Below are positions 43,680 through 52,116 of a stretch of 64,000 nt of DNA, in pieces. The translations under genes were made by a program, and so were the position numbers. Within the stretch, counting starts at the first letter, position 1. Each line of letters opens with the position of its first letter. Below the pieces are notes generated by a model, which was not told where the DNA came from, did no database searches, and saw only the letters and a list, made by a program, of their open reading frames with translations. The stretch lies in assembly GCA_951812755.1 (NCBI GenBank), contig OX638329.1, forward strand, positions 3,046,522 through 3,110,521, read 5' to 3'. The DNA comes from an uncultured Latescibacterota bacterium. GTDB lineage: Bacteria > Latescibacterota > UBA2968.

Positions 43680-44003
43680 ATGAGTGGACTCGCTACTAAA
43701 GCGGCTTGGGAACTGGTGGCTGAGGAAAGACCTATGGAGCGACAACCAAAGAACCCTTTCCATCCGGGTGAGATGCTTCTTGAAGAGTTTCTCGAACCTA
43801 TGGGTATGAGTCAGACGGTGTTTGCGGAGAAAATTGGTTGGAGCAGCGCGCGACTTAACGCGCTTATTCGAGGCGAGCGAGGCGTGACTGCTGACGCAGC
43901 ACTCGATCTTGCTGTGACTCTGGGAACGTCGGCCAGGCTCTGGATGAACATGCAAGCGACTTACGATCTGGACAAAGCCGCGAAGGCAAGGCAAGTCGCT
44001 TAG
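43680..44003 (+). CDS. HigA-like XRE family antitoxin, no toxin beside it
   Basis: DNA-binding protein of 107 aa. The ATG at 43680 has GAGGAGC upstream; the ATG at 43734 (MERQPKNPFHPGEMLLEEFL) is the usual family start and is an alternative. Seen: HPGEMLLEEFLEPMGMSQTVFAEKIGWSSARLNALIRGERGVTADAALDLAVTLGTSARLWMNMQATYDL, which is the HigA/VapI helix-turn-helix with its dimer tail (given here by extent, residues ~29-95). HigA normally neutralises a HigB RNase encoded upstream; no HigB-like gene is found within the window's neighbouring sequence. Confidence 0.85.
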   Translation: MSGLATKAAWELVAEERPMERQPKNPFHPGEMLLEEFLEPMGMSQTVFAEKIGWSSARLNALIRGERGVTADAALDLAVTLGTSARLWMNMQATYDLDKAAKARQVA

Positions 44004-44064
44004 TTGTTTTGATGACAAATTTCGAAAAATGTATTTCTGATACAACAAACTCACAGGAGGAAGA

Positions 44065-46365
44065 ATGGCTATTCCACAGGAAGATTATTTGGGGATTACG
44101 GATTATAAGGTCGTGGGGACGCGGCCGGTGCGGCACGATGGCGCAGATAAGGTGACGGGCAGGGCGATTTACGGTACGGATCTCAATTTGCCCGATATGT
44201 TGCATGCCAGCGTTTTGCGAAGCCCGTATGCGCATGCTCGGATTAAGTCGATTGATACGAGCAAGGCCGAAGCGCTTGAAGGCGTGCGTGCGGTTGTCAC
44301 GGGGCAGGATTTGGTGCTCAATGCTGAGGAGCAGTTGGCCGATTTGGGCGAAGAGGTGGTGCGGGTTAAGGATATGTGTGCGGCAGTGCTGGCACGCGAG
44401 AAGGTGCTCTATCAGGGATATCCCGTGGCGGCAGTGGCGGCGACCAATATCCATATTGCCGAAGAAGCGCTGGATTTGATTGAGGTCGAATACGAGGTGC
44501 TGCCTCATGTGCTGGATGTGCGGGAGGCGATGGAGGATGACGCGCCCCTGGTGCATGAAGATCAGAGAACCCGTTCGATGGGCGAGCAGAGCGAGAATTT
44601 CAGCAATGTGGCGTCGCATTTTCGCACGGAATTGGGCGATATCGAGCAGGGGTTTGCAGAAGCCGATGTGATTGTCGAGCGCGAGTTTCGCACAGATATG
44701 GTACATCAGGGCTATATTGAACCACAAAATGCCACGGTGTTGTGGAATGCCGATGGGGTGGTGACGATCTGGTGCAGCAATCAGGGCGCGTTTGGCGTGC
44801 GGGATCAGACTGCGAGAATTTTGGGCATTCCCGTGTCGCAAATTAAGGTTGTACCCCTGGAGATTGGCGGGGGATTTGGCGGTAAGATCAAAGCGTATTT
44901 GGAACCGATTGCCGCGCTATTGTCGAGAAAGACCGGGCATCCGGTAAAAATGATTATGACTCGCACCGAGGTCTTGCAGGCGACTGGCCCGACGTCGGGT
45001 TCGTGGATTCGGGTGAAGATGGGCGCGACCAATGATGGTAAGCTCGTCGCTGCCGAGAGCGAATTGGCCTATGAGGCAGGGGCTTTTTCCGGCAGTCCCG
45101 TGGGCGCGGGTGCGCGCAATATGTTGGCACCTTATATTATCCCGCATGTTCTGGTGGATGGTTATGATGTGGTGAACAACAAGCCCTCCTCTTCGGCTTA
45201 TCGCGCGCCGGGCACGACGAATGCGGCTTATGCCGTTGAAACTGTGGTGGATGAACTCGCCGAGAAATTGGGGGTTGATCCGCTGGAATTTCGGTTGAAC
45301 AATTCTGCAAAAGAAGGCACGCGCCGTGCAGATGGTCCCGTGAATAAGCGCATTGGGCACGAGGAATGCGTTCGCGCTGCGGTCTCTTCTGACCACTATC
45401 AGACGGCACTCAATGGGAAATATCGCGGTCGCGGCGTGGCATCTGGTTTCTGGGGCAATGGGGGCGGTGTTTCGAGTGCGGCTGCGAGTGTGAATGACGA
45501 TGGGACGATCAATCTGGTAGAAGGTTCAACAGATATTGGGGGTACGCGTACCTCGGTTGCGATGCAGATGGCCGAGGTGCTGGGCATTTCAGAGCAGCAG
45601 ATCCGCCCGCAGGTGGGCGATACGGATTCGATTGGTTATACGGGTGTGACGGGTGGTTCGCGCACGACATTTGCGACGGGTTGGGCGGCTTATAAGTGCG
45701 CGCAGGATATCAAAGAACAGATGATGGCGCGTGCGGCGATGCTGTGGGAGATTTCCGAGGATGATGTCGAGTTCGATCAAGGGGTATTCCAATCGAAGTC
45801 CGATCCGTCGAAGTCAATTACGTTTAAGGATTTGGCGGCGCAACTCGATTCAACGGGCGGGCCGGTGATGGGGCGCGCCACGGCAAAACCCACAGGTGTT
45901 GGGGGTGCTTATGCTGTGGCGATTGTGGATGTGGAGGTCGATCCCGATACGGGCAAGGTCGATATTTTGCGTGCGTCGATTTTCCAGGATGCGGGAAAAG
46001 CGATTTATCCGCCTTATGTGGAGGGGCAGATGCAGGGCGGCGTGGCGCAGGCGATTGGTTGGGCGCTCAACGAAGAGTATGTGTACGATGAAGATGGCAT
46101 TTTGCGGAATAGCAGCTTACTGGATTATCGGATGCCTACGTGTCTGGATTTGCCGATGATTGACGCGCATATTGTCGAGGTTCCCAATCCGGGACATCCT
46201 TATGGTGTGCGCGGAGTGGGAGAGGTGCCGATTGTGCCACCTACAGCAGCGGTTGCCAATGCGATTTACGATGCTATTGGCTTGCGTCTGACCAAGTTGC
46301 CCATGTCGCCTCCGCGCGTGTTGGAAGCCTGGTGGGATAAAAACGGTGGAAATGGTTCGGCCTGA
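44065..46365 (+). CDS. Xanthine dehydrogenase family molybdenum-binding subunit
   Basis: Large subunit of a molybdenum hydroxylase, 766 aa, with AGGAGG before the ATG. Seen: GTRPVRHDGADKVTGRAIYGTDLNLPDMLHA at the start, the GGGFGGK molybdopterin segment at 268-274, RAPGTTNAAYAVE, DIGGTRTSVAMQMAE, GGSRTTFATG, and near the end GVRGVGEVPIVPPTAAVANAI with the catalytic Glu at 720. Members hydroxylate purines, aldehydes, nicotinate or CO. The FAD and [2Fe-2S] subunits that usually flank it are not in this window. A MoaD-like sulfur carrier follows by 28 bases. Confidence 0.92.
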   Translation: MAIPQEDYLGITDYKVVGTRPVRHDGADKVTGRAIYGTDLNLPDMLHASVLRSPYAHARIKSIDTSKAEALEGVRAVVTGQDLVLNAEEQLADLGEEVVRVKDMCAAVLAREKVLYQGYPVAAVAATNIHIAEEALDLIEVEYEVLPHVLDVREAMEDDAPLVHEDQRTRSMGEQSENFSNVASHFRTELGDIEQGFAEADVIVEREFRTDMVHQGYIEPQNATVLWNADGVVTIWCSNQGAFGVRDQTARILGIPVSQIKVVPLEIGGGFGGKIKAYLEPIAALLSRKTGHPVKMIMTRTEVLQATGPTSGSWIRVKMGATNDGKLVAAESELAYEAGAFSGSPVGAGARNMLAPYIIPHVLVDGYDVVNNKPSSSAYRAPGTTNAAYAVETVVDELAEKLGVDPLEFRLNNSAKEGTRRADGPVNKRIGHEECVRAAVSSDHYQTALNGKYRGRGVASGFWGNGGGVSSAAASVNDDGTINLVEGSTDIGGTRTSVAMQMAEVLGISEQQIRPQVGDTDSIGYTGVTGGSRTTFATGWAAYKCAQDIKEQMMARAAMLWEISEDDVEFDQGVFQSKSDPSKSITFKDLAAQLDSTGGPVMGRATAKPTGVGGAYAVAIVDVEVDPDTGKVDILRASIFQDAGKAIYPPYVEGQMQGGVAQAIGWALNEEYVYDEDGILRNSSLLDYRMPTCLDLPMIDAHIVEVPNPGHPYGVRGVGEVPIVPPTAAVANAIYDAIGLRLTKLPMSPPRVLEAWWDKNGGNGSA

Positions 46366-46393
46366 GAGGACCAGAGAAATAGGAGTTTTGATT

Positions 46394-46660
46394 ATGCCTG
46401 AAGTGTGGATTCCTTCGCTGATGCGCAAATTGACTGATGGCCAGGAGAAGGTGGTTGTTGGTGGCAATACGTTGCGCGAGGTGATCGAAAATCTGGATGC
46501 GCAATTTCCCGGTATTAAAGATCGGGTGGTGTACGAGGATTATCGGATTGCACCGGGACTGGCTGTTGCGATTGATGGCGTTGTCACCGAAGAAGGGTTG
46601 CGGACACAGATACCCCCCAACAGCGAGGTTCATTTTGTGACGTCGATTGCTGGTGGGTAA
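46394..46660 (+). CDS. MoaD/ThiS-like sulfur-carrier protein
   Basis: Ubiquitin-fold protein of 88 aa with AGGAG before the ATG at 46394. Seen: the pattern VVVGGNTLREVIENLDAQFPGI and a C-terminus VHFVTSIAGG ending in Gly-Gly, which is adenylated and thiocarboxylated in MoaD and ThiS. Directly follows the molybdenum hydroxylase subunit, so a role in molybdopterin dithiolene formation or a dedicated sulfur transfer for that enzyme is inferred. The canonical partner MoaE is not seen in the window. Confidence 0.85.
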   Translation: MPEVWIPSLMRKLTDGQEKVVVGGNTLREVIENLDAQFPGIKDRVVYEDYRIAPGLAVAIDGVVTEEGLRTQIPPNSEVHFVTSIAGG

Positions 46661-46691
46661 TGGTTCGCGCCAGTCCGATTACACATAGGTG

Positions 46692-46741
46692 ACAAATGAA
46701 AAAGCCCTGTGATTGAGAGATCACGGGGCTTTTTCATTTGT
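46692..46741. terminator. Bidirectional terminator
   Basis: ACAAATGAAAAAGCCCTGTGAT pairs (one mismatch) with ATCACGGGGCTTTTTCATTTGT; only the first and last ten bases of each arm need quoting: ACAAATGAAA and TTTCATTTGT. It lies between convergent genes. Confidence 0.9.
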
Positions 46742-46754
46742 GGAAGGAAGAGTA

Positions 46755-47867
46755 CTAACTACAAAACCGCCGCACCATTTCCGAGAAGGTATCTACAGCT
46801 TGATGGAGTTGTTCGATTTCGATCCATTCGTCAATGGTGTGTGCTTGTTGGATATTGCCGGGACCGAGTACGACGAGTTCCATGGTTTTGCCAAAGATCA
46901 TGCCATCGGTGCCGTAGGCTACGGTTTTGGGTTCGTCCTTGTTTGTGACGGAGAGAGCTTCTTGTACGATGCGAGATTCTACCGGGGTGTGGAGTGGGGC
47001 GAGGCCGTCGTAGATATCGACGTGGACTCCGCGTTCTTCGGCCAGTGTTCTGATTTTGTCGAGTAAGGGCGCGAAATCTTGTCCGGGCATGGGACGCATG
47101 TTGAGGGTTGCCCCGCTTTCTGGCGTGGTGATGTTCGACGCCTGTTCTCCCCCGTGTATGACGGTGTTGAGCGTGGCATGTGGGGGTGTGAAGGCGTTGT
47201 TGAGGTATTTTTCATTGGTTTTAAGTTCGCGGTCTATGGCGAGCATGTCGTTGAGGAAGGGGATGAGTTTGTGATTGGCGTTGATGCCTGTTCCCGTGCT
47301 GCTGTGCGTGGCTTTTCCCGTGGCTGTGACGCTGATTTTAACCGAGCCTTTGTGGGCGTGTACCACGTCGAGCAGAGTCGGTTCGCCAATAATGCCGTAG
47401 CGCACGTTGGATTTTTTTAATACCTCGGATTTTTGGGCGACGACATCGGCGCCTCCGCAGTTGATTTCTTCATCTCCGGTGACGACCACATAGATGGGGT
47501 GCTTGAGTTCGTCGATGGAGAAATGGCTTGCCGTAGCGATCATGCACGCGACAGAACCTTTCATGTCGGCTACGCCGCGTCCGTAGATACGGGATCCCTT
47601 TTCGACGACTTCAAAAGGGTCCCATGCCCAACCTTCGGCGGGTACGACATCGTTGTGTCCCATGAGGGCAAGGCCACCGGTGCCATTTCCTTTTTTGCCG
47701 ACGAGGTTCAGTTTGGGAACGCCGTTGGGGTCTGTGTAGGGGATGCGTTCTACTGTTAGACCGGCGTCGTGCATTCTTTCTGCCATGGCGTTTGAGCAAT
47801 CGACATTGCTCAAATAGCTGGTCGAGTTGAAGGATACAAATTCGCGCGTGAGTTGTACGGGGTCCAT
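46755..47867 (-). CDS. M20 family metallopeptidase (ArgE/DapE type)
   Basis: Zinc-dependent amidohydrolase of 370 aa, cytoplasmic. Seen: LALMGHNDVVPAEGWAWDPFE (His and Asp of the metal site), GRGVADMKGSVACMI (bridging Asp), TGDEEINCGGADVV (Glu-Glu), HKGSVKISVTATGKATHSSTGTGINA with the dimerisation-domain His, and a C-terminal FGKTMELVVLGPGNIQQAHTIDEWI containing the last His. It fits acetylornithine deacetylase or succinyl-diaminopimelate desuccinylase relatives; without other arginine or lysine genes nearby the substrate is open. Confidence 0.9.
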   Translation of the reverse strand: MDPVQLTREFVSFNSTSYLSNVDCSNAMAERMHDAGLTVERIPYTDPNGVPKLNLVGKKGNGTGGLALMGHNDVVPAEGWAWDPFEVVEKGSRIYGRGVADMKGSVACMIATASHFSIDELKHPIYVVVTGDEEINCGGADVVAQKSEVLKKSNVRYGIIGEPTLLDVVHAHKGSVKISVTATGKATHSSTGTGINANHKLIPFLNDMLAIDRELKTNEKYLNNAFTPPHATLNTVIHGGEQASNITTPESGATLNMRPMPGQDFAPLLDKIRTLAEERGVHVDIYDGLAPLHTPVESRIVQEALSVTNKDEPKTVAYGTDGMIFGKTMELVVLGPGNIQQAHTIDEWIEIEQLHQAVDTFSEMVRRFCS

Positions 47868-48061
47868 AAAATATCTTCCCAGATTATGGATGAATGGGAT
47901 AGCGGATGAGCAATATACGTTGGCGTAGCGAATGGGGCAATAGATTCTGCAACGACAATCGCTATGACTCTATGGTTGCCAATTTATCCTGCTGGATGTA
48001 GATTGTTCTGATTTTAATTCGGCCTATTGAGTGCGGAAATCAAATCTTCAGGAGCAGTATT

Positions 48062-49690
48062 ATGGCTTTTTCAACACATGGTGTGACACATAGACCAACG
48101 GTTACAGGCACGCGCGGTATGGTTGCGTGTGCGCATCCGCAGGCTGCGCTATCCGGCGTGCGGATGTTACTTGAAGGGGGCAATGCGTTTGATGCTGCGG
48201 TTGCGGTTGCTGCCGCGCTCAATGTTGTTGAACCCTATATGTCTGGCATTGCGGGGGTGGGTTATGCGATTGTATATGATGCAAAAAACGACCGCAGGCG
48301 CGTCCTGGATTATTGTGGGCGAACACCGTATCAAGCACATGCTGAGTTGTTTGATAGTCCGACGGATAAAGATGCTGGGCCGTGTTCGTGTTTGACGCCG
48401 GGTGCTTGTGGTGGCTGGTTGGAATTGTTGGAACGCTATGGCACGATGACGCCTGCAGAAGTATTTGCCCCTGCGATTGATCTGGCGGAGAACGGGTATG
48501 CTGTGACGGTGAAGAATAGCCAGTCGATGTCCAATAGTGGCGGTCGGATGAACGACAGGGCTGAACGCGTTATTCTGTCGCGTGGGCGCGGACCTCTGCC
48601 GGGGGAGATTCTGATTCAAAAGGATTTGGCGCGAACATTTCGGCGGGTCGCTGAAGGGGGAGCAGAGGTTTTTTATCGAGGCGATCTCGCGCGCGAAATG
48701 GCGGGATATATCCAGGGGGAAGGGGGCTGGTTGTCCGAGCGCGATTTGGCGGATTTTGAACCGGAATGGGTCGATTCGATAGCGACGACCTATCGTGGCT
48801 ATGAGGTATTTTGTCCGCCGCCACCGAGCGCGGGATTTCAGATTTTGGAAACGCTCAATATGCTGGAAGGATACGATCTGGCGGAAATGGAACACCACTC
48901 TGAACAGGCATTGCATCTGTTTATCGAAGCCGTGAAGTTGGGCAATGCGGATCGGATAGAATACGCGGCAGCCCCGCAGGCTCCGGTTGAAGGATTGCTG
49001 GCTAAGGGTTATGCGGCTGAGCGCCGAAAGCAGATTGGAGACCGGGCGGGTGTGCATCGGGGCGAGTGGTATCCGGCGACGAAGTTGCCGGGTGAGATTG
49101 AACCAGGCGATCCAATGGCATGGCTCAATGAATGCACGACGCATTTCGATGTGGTCGATGGCGATGGCAATGCCGTGGCTATAACTCAGAGTTTGGGATC
49201 GGGTTTTGGGTCGGGGGTGATGATGGGCAATACGGGCATGTTTTTGAACAATTTTATTCGGTGGGGCGATCTGGTGCCCGATAGCCCAAATTGTATTGCA
49301 CCCCACAAAAAAGTGGATATGTGCCTGTCGCCGATGCTGGTATTTCGAGATGGCGCGCTTTTTTCTGCGCTGGGTACGCCGGGAAGCTGGGGGATTCAAC
49401 AAACATCGGTGCAATTTTTGACCAATGTGCTGGATTACGGCATGAATATACAGGCGGCGATTGAGGCACCTCGGTTTCGCATAGAAACTGCGGGTACACA
49501 GGTGTCCATTGAAAGGCGGATGTCGAAGTCTGTTCGGCGCGCACTAAAAGCGCGTGGGCACGATGTGAAGGTGTTGCCCGATTATTCCCCTGTTTGTGGA
49601 GGCGCACAGGGTATTGTGGTGGATGTAGAATCGGGCGCGCTGATGGGCGGTGCAGATCCGAGGCGCGATGGGTATGCGATAGGAGTGTGA
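48062..49690 (+). CDS. Gamma-glutamyltransferase family protein
   Basis: N-terminal-nucleophile hydrolase of 542 aa with CAGGAG before the ATG. Seen: GMVACAHPQAALSGVRMLLEGGNAFDAAVAVAAALNVVEP typical of the large subunit, then CTTHFDVVDGDGNAVAITQSLGSGFGSGVM, where the first Thr (Thr359) is the expected self-cleavage site and nucleophile, LSPMLVF and GTPGSWGIQQ. There is no evident signal peptide, unlike periplasmic GGT, so it may act in the cytoplasm on glutathione conjugates, gamma-glutamyl compounds or cephalosporin-like amides. The stop TGA merges with a CAGAT array. Confidence 0.92.
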   Translation: MAFSTHGVTHRPTVTGTRGMVACAHPQAALSGVRMLLEGGNAFDAAVAVAAALNVVEPYMSGIAGVGYAIVYDAKNDRRRVLDYCGRTPYQAHAELFDSPTDKDAGPCSCLTPGACGGWLELLERYGTMTPAEVFAPAIDLAENGYAVTVKNSQSMSNSGGRMNDRAERVILSRGRGPLPGEILIQKDLARTFRRVAEGGAEVFYRGDLAREMAGYIQGEGGWLSERDLADFEPEWVDSIATTYRGYEVFCPPPPSAGFQILETLNMLEGYDLAEMEHHSEQALHLFIEAVKLGNADRIEYAAAPQAPVEGLLAKGYAAERRKQIGDRAGVHRGEWYPATKLPGEIEPGDPMAWLNECTTHFDVVDGDGNAVAITQSLGSGFGSGVMMGNTGMFLNNFIRWGDLVPDSPNCIAPHKKVDMCLSPMLVFRDGALFSALGTPGSWGIQQTSVQFLTNVLDYGMNIQAAIEAPRFRIETAGTQVSIERRMSKSVRRALKARGHDVKVLPDYSPVCGGAQGIVVDVESGALMGGADPRRDGYAIGV

Positions 49691-49800
49691 TCCGCAGATG
49701 GACGCAGATAAATGCAGATGAAATGAATGTAGGGGCAGTGCGTGAACGGGTCTGGACAGCGACCCGTTGTAAACCGCTCGTGCCTGCCCGTCAGATAGAC
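49690..49800. repeat. CAGAT array sharing its first base with a stop codon
   Basis: ATCCGCAGATGGACGCAGAT starts with the A of the TGA at 49688-49690 and continues to about 49722, followed by GTAGGGGCAGTGCGTGAACGG and an imperfect hairpin containing CGGGTC / GACCCG. Confidence 0.7.
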
Positions 49801-49828
49801 GCATGCATGTCTTTTTTAAGGATAAGAA

Positions 49829-51007
49829 ATGTCGGATTCTTTTGAGCTTAGAGTTGAGCAGATTACGCATGGTCCCAAACATCATTTTTTTGGGTATATC
49901 GGTCAATCGCAAACCATACCCTGGAACCAGAGCGGTCGTTATATCGTTTCATTGCGGAATGATTTTCAGGATCATATGCCCGGACCTGGCGAGGCAGCGG
50001 ATGTGATTCTGATCGATACTGAAAATGGGTATTCGGTTCAGGTGATTGACCAGTCGCAAGGGTGGAATCCGCAGCAGGGCACGATGTTTTATTGGAATCC
50101 CGAATCGCCGGAGACGCAGTTTTTCTTCAATGATCGCGATCCGGAGACGCAGAAGATTTTTACGGTTTTGTTCGATATTTCCATAGGGAAAAGGATTCGT
50201 GAGTATCGCTATGAGGATACGTCGTTTGGCAACAGCGGCGTGGCGCAAAATGGCGGCTATTTTCTGGGGTTAAATTACGCGCGCATGGCGCGTCTGCGGT
50301 TGGTGACGGGGTATCTCGGCGCGGCGGATTGGACCGAAGGGGTTGCACATCCAGAGGACGATGGAATTTTTAAAGTAGATGTGAATACGGGTAAAAAAGA
50401 GCTTATTGTATCTTTTGCCCAATTGGGAGATGCGTTGCGGGATTACCACCCGGGGGTTGAAAACAAGGAAATGTTTATCAACCATACGCTGTGGAACCGG
50501 GATGATGATCGGATTTATTTTTATGCGCGGGGCAAGTTCAATAAGCGCGAAGCGCGGCTTAATGTGCCTTTTACCGTGAATCCCGATGGCAGTGATTTGA
50601 CCATCCAGAAGGTTTTTATTGGCGGTCATCCCGAGTGGTTAGAAGGACATGAGATTCTCGGTCACAATGCAGATGATCTGGTGGTGTACGATACCGATGA
50701 GCAAAAAATTGTACGGACGCTGGGGGATCAGTCCGTTTTTCCAGAGCCTGGCGGAGACAATGCGTTTTCCCCAGATGGGAAGTGGATTATCAATGGGTCG
50801 GGGCCAAAGCGCGGAACGGTGTATGTGATGTATCGCATGGCTGACGGGGCATGGGCGCGAACTCGGCGATACGATCAGGGGAAGTGGATATCGGGGGATT
50901 TGAGGAGTGATCCTGCGCCCTGCTGGAATCGCACGAGTGACCAGGTGCTTTTTCCTTCGATTTCCAGAGATGGGACGCGTCAGTTGTTTATGATTACAAG
51001 AAGATAG
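49829..51007 (+). CDS. Putative beta-propeller (oligogalacturonate-lyase/TolB-like) protein
   Basis: Protein of 392 aa without a signal peptide. Seen: repeated short strand patterns with YWNPESPETQFFFNDRD, IFTVLFDISIGKRIREYRYED, DDRIYFYARGKF, GGHPEWLEGHEILG and AFSPDGKWIINGSG, of the kind found in TolB/WD40-like propellers. The GGHPEW and YWNP-type blocks recall oligogalacturonide lyase relatives, which use His residues and a metal in the central channel. That identification is by resemblance only; a sugar-acid role would fit the ROK kinase directly downstream (11 bases). Confidence 0.55.
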   Translation: MSDSFELRVEQITHGPKHHFFGYIGQSQTIPWNQSGRYIVSLRNDFQDHMPGPGEAADVILIDTENGYSVQVIDQSQGWNPQQGTMFYWNPESPETQFFFNDRDPETQKIFTVLFDISIGKRIREYRYEDTSFGNSGVAQNGGYFLGLNYARMARLRLVTGYLGAADWTEGVAHPEDDGIFKVDVNTGKKELIVSFAQLGDALRDYHPGVENKEMFINHTLWNRDDDRIYFYARGKFNKREARLNVPFTVNPDGSDLTIQKVFIGGHPEWLEGHEILGHNADDLVVYDTDEQKIVRTLGDQSVFPEPGGDNAFSPDGKWIINGSGPKRGTVYVMYRMADGAWARTRRYDQGKWISGDLRSDPAPCWNRTSDQVLFPSISRDGTRQLFMITRR

Positions 51008-51018
51008 GGAATAGGGTT

Positions 51019-52041
51019 ATGAGAGAGAGCGATCCGCGCTGTTTTGCGGGCCTGGATATCGGGGGAACGAGTGTGAAATCCATTCTCGTCGATGCGTCTG
51101 GCAATTTATTGGGCGATATGGTGGAGGTGGCGAGCCGCGTCAAAGATGGGTATGAGGCTACGTTTGTACAGCTTGAGGAAGCACTGGGGTTATTGACTGA
51201 TCGCGCTGGGAGAAGGCAATCGGATATTGCGGGTATTGGACTGGATGTGCCTGCGCCGAGTAGTAATGGCGTGATTCGAGTGCAGGCCAATCTGGGTGCG
51301 GATTGGGTGGGAACGAATATTCGCGACGAGTTTTCTGCGCGTGCGGGGGTGCCCGTGTATATGACAAATGACGGCAATGCAGCGGCAGCTGGTGAATACG
51401 CGGCGCGGTCAGATTGCGATGCGGGTCTTTTGCTTATTGCACCAGGAACGGGTCTGGGCGGTGGATTGGTTTTGTCAGGTGGGCAGATTTACGAAGGATC
51501 AAATGGTCTCGCGCTGGAAGTGGGGCATGCTTCGGTTCCATTTCGGGAGGCCGGTGGCGAGTTGCCAGATTGTTCGTGTGGTCTGACGGGGTGTGCGGAG
51601 GCCTGGGTGTCGCTTATGGCGTTGCGACGCAGGCTTGGGATTGAATTGGCGCAGGATAAATGGAAGGATCACGCGCTGAATGCTTCAGATGCGTCAATTG
51701 AGGAAAAGGCGTATCAACTCCGCGATTACGCGGAAAATGACGATCCGCTTGCCGTGTCGCTTTTTAAGGAGCAGGCATTTATTCTGGGTTATGCGATAGC
51801 GAATTGGGTGCGGTTATTTGATCCGGGGCTTGTGGTGATCGGTGGGGGGCTTTCAGAAGCGTCTTTTCGTGATCGGTATATGGCGTGGGTAATCGAAGGT
51901 TTTGAAGACGGGTCGTGGCCGATCTATCTCGAAAATCCCTTTGATACGCAGGCTGTCTCAACACAATTCGAATGGGCGCGCGGCGGCGATTCTGCCGCTG
52001 CACTGGGTATGGCTTTTGTCGCGAGTGAGGTGTTTGGGTAG
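51019..52041 (+). CDS. ROK family sugar kinase
   Basis: Protein of 340 aa. Seen: FAGLDIGGTSVKSILVDASG (ATP phosphate loop), GIGLDVPAP, MTNDGNAAAAGEYAA (catalytic Asp), LLIAPGTGLGGGLVLSGGQIYEGSNGLALEVGHASV with the metal-site His, and CSCGLTGCAEAW (ROK zinc-binding Cys). No helix-turn-helix at the N-terminus, so an enzyme such as glucokinase or N-acylhexosamine kinase rather than a repressor. Starts 11 bases after the propeller-like gene, probably the same operon. Confidence 0.92.
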   Translation: MRESDPRCFAGLDIGGTSVKSILVDASGNLLGDMVEVASRVKDGYEATFVQLEEALGLLTDRAGRRQSDIAGIGLDVPAPSSNGVIRVQANLGADWVGTNIRDEFSARAGVPVYMTNDGNAAAAGEYAARSDCDAGLLLIAPGTGLGGGLVLSGGQIYEGSNGLALEVGHASVPFREAGGELPDCSCGLTGCAEAWVSLMALRRRLGIELAQDKWKDHALNASDASIEEKAYQLRDYAENDDPLAVSLFKEQAFILGYAIANWVRLFDPGLVVIGGGLSEASFRDRYMAWVIEGFEDGSWPIYLENPFDTQAVSTQFEWARGGDSAAALGMAFVASEVFG

Positions 52042-52116
52042 GTGAGTAGAGGTGCTCCTGTAAAAGTTATAGGGATCCCACGTACGAAATGTAGTTAATA
52101 TCAGAAAGGGCATTAT

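Noticed and set aside
48167-49414. 415-codon open frame antisense to the gamma-glutamyltransferase gene
   Set aside because: The sense frame has all GGT motifs; the antisense product is Arg/His/Pro-rich noise typical of reverse reading of GC-biased codons.
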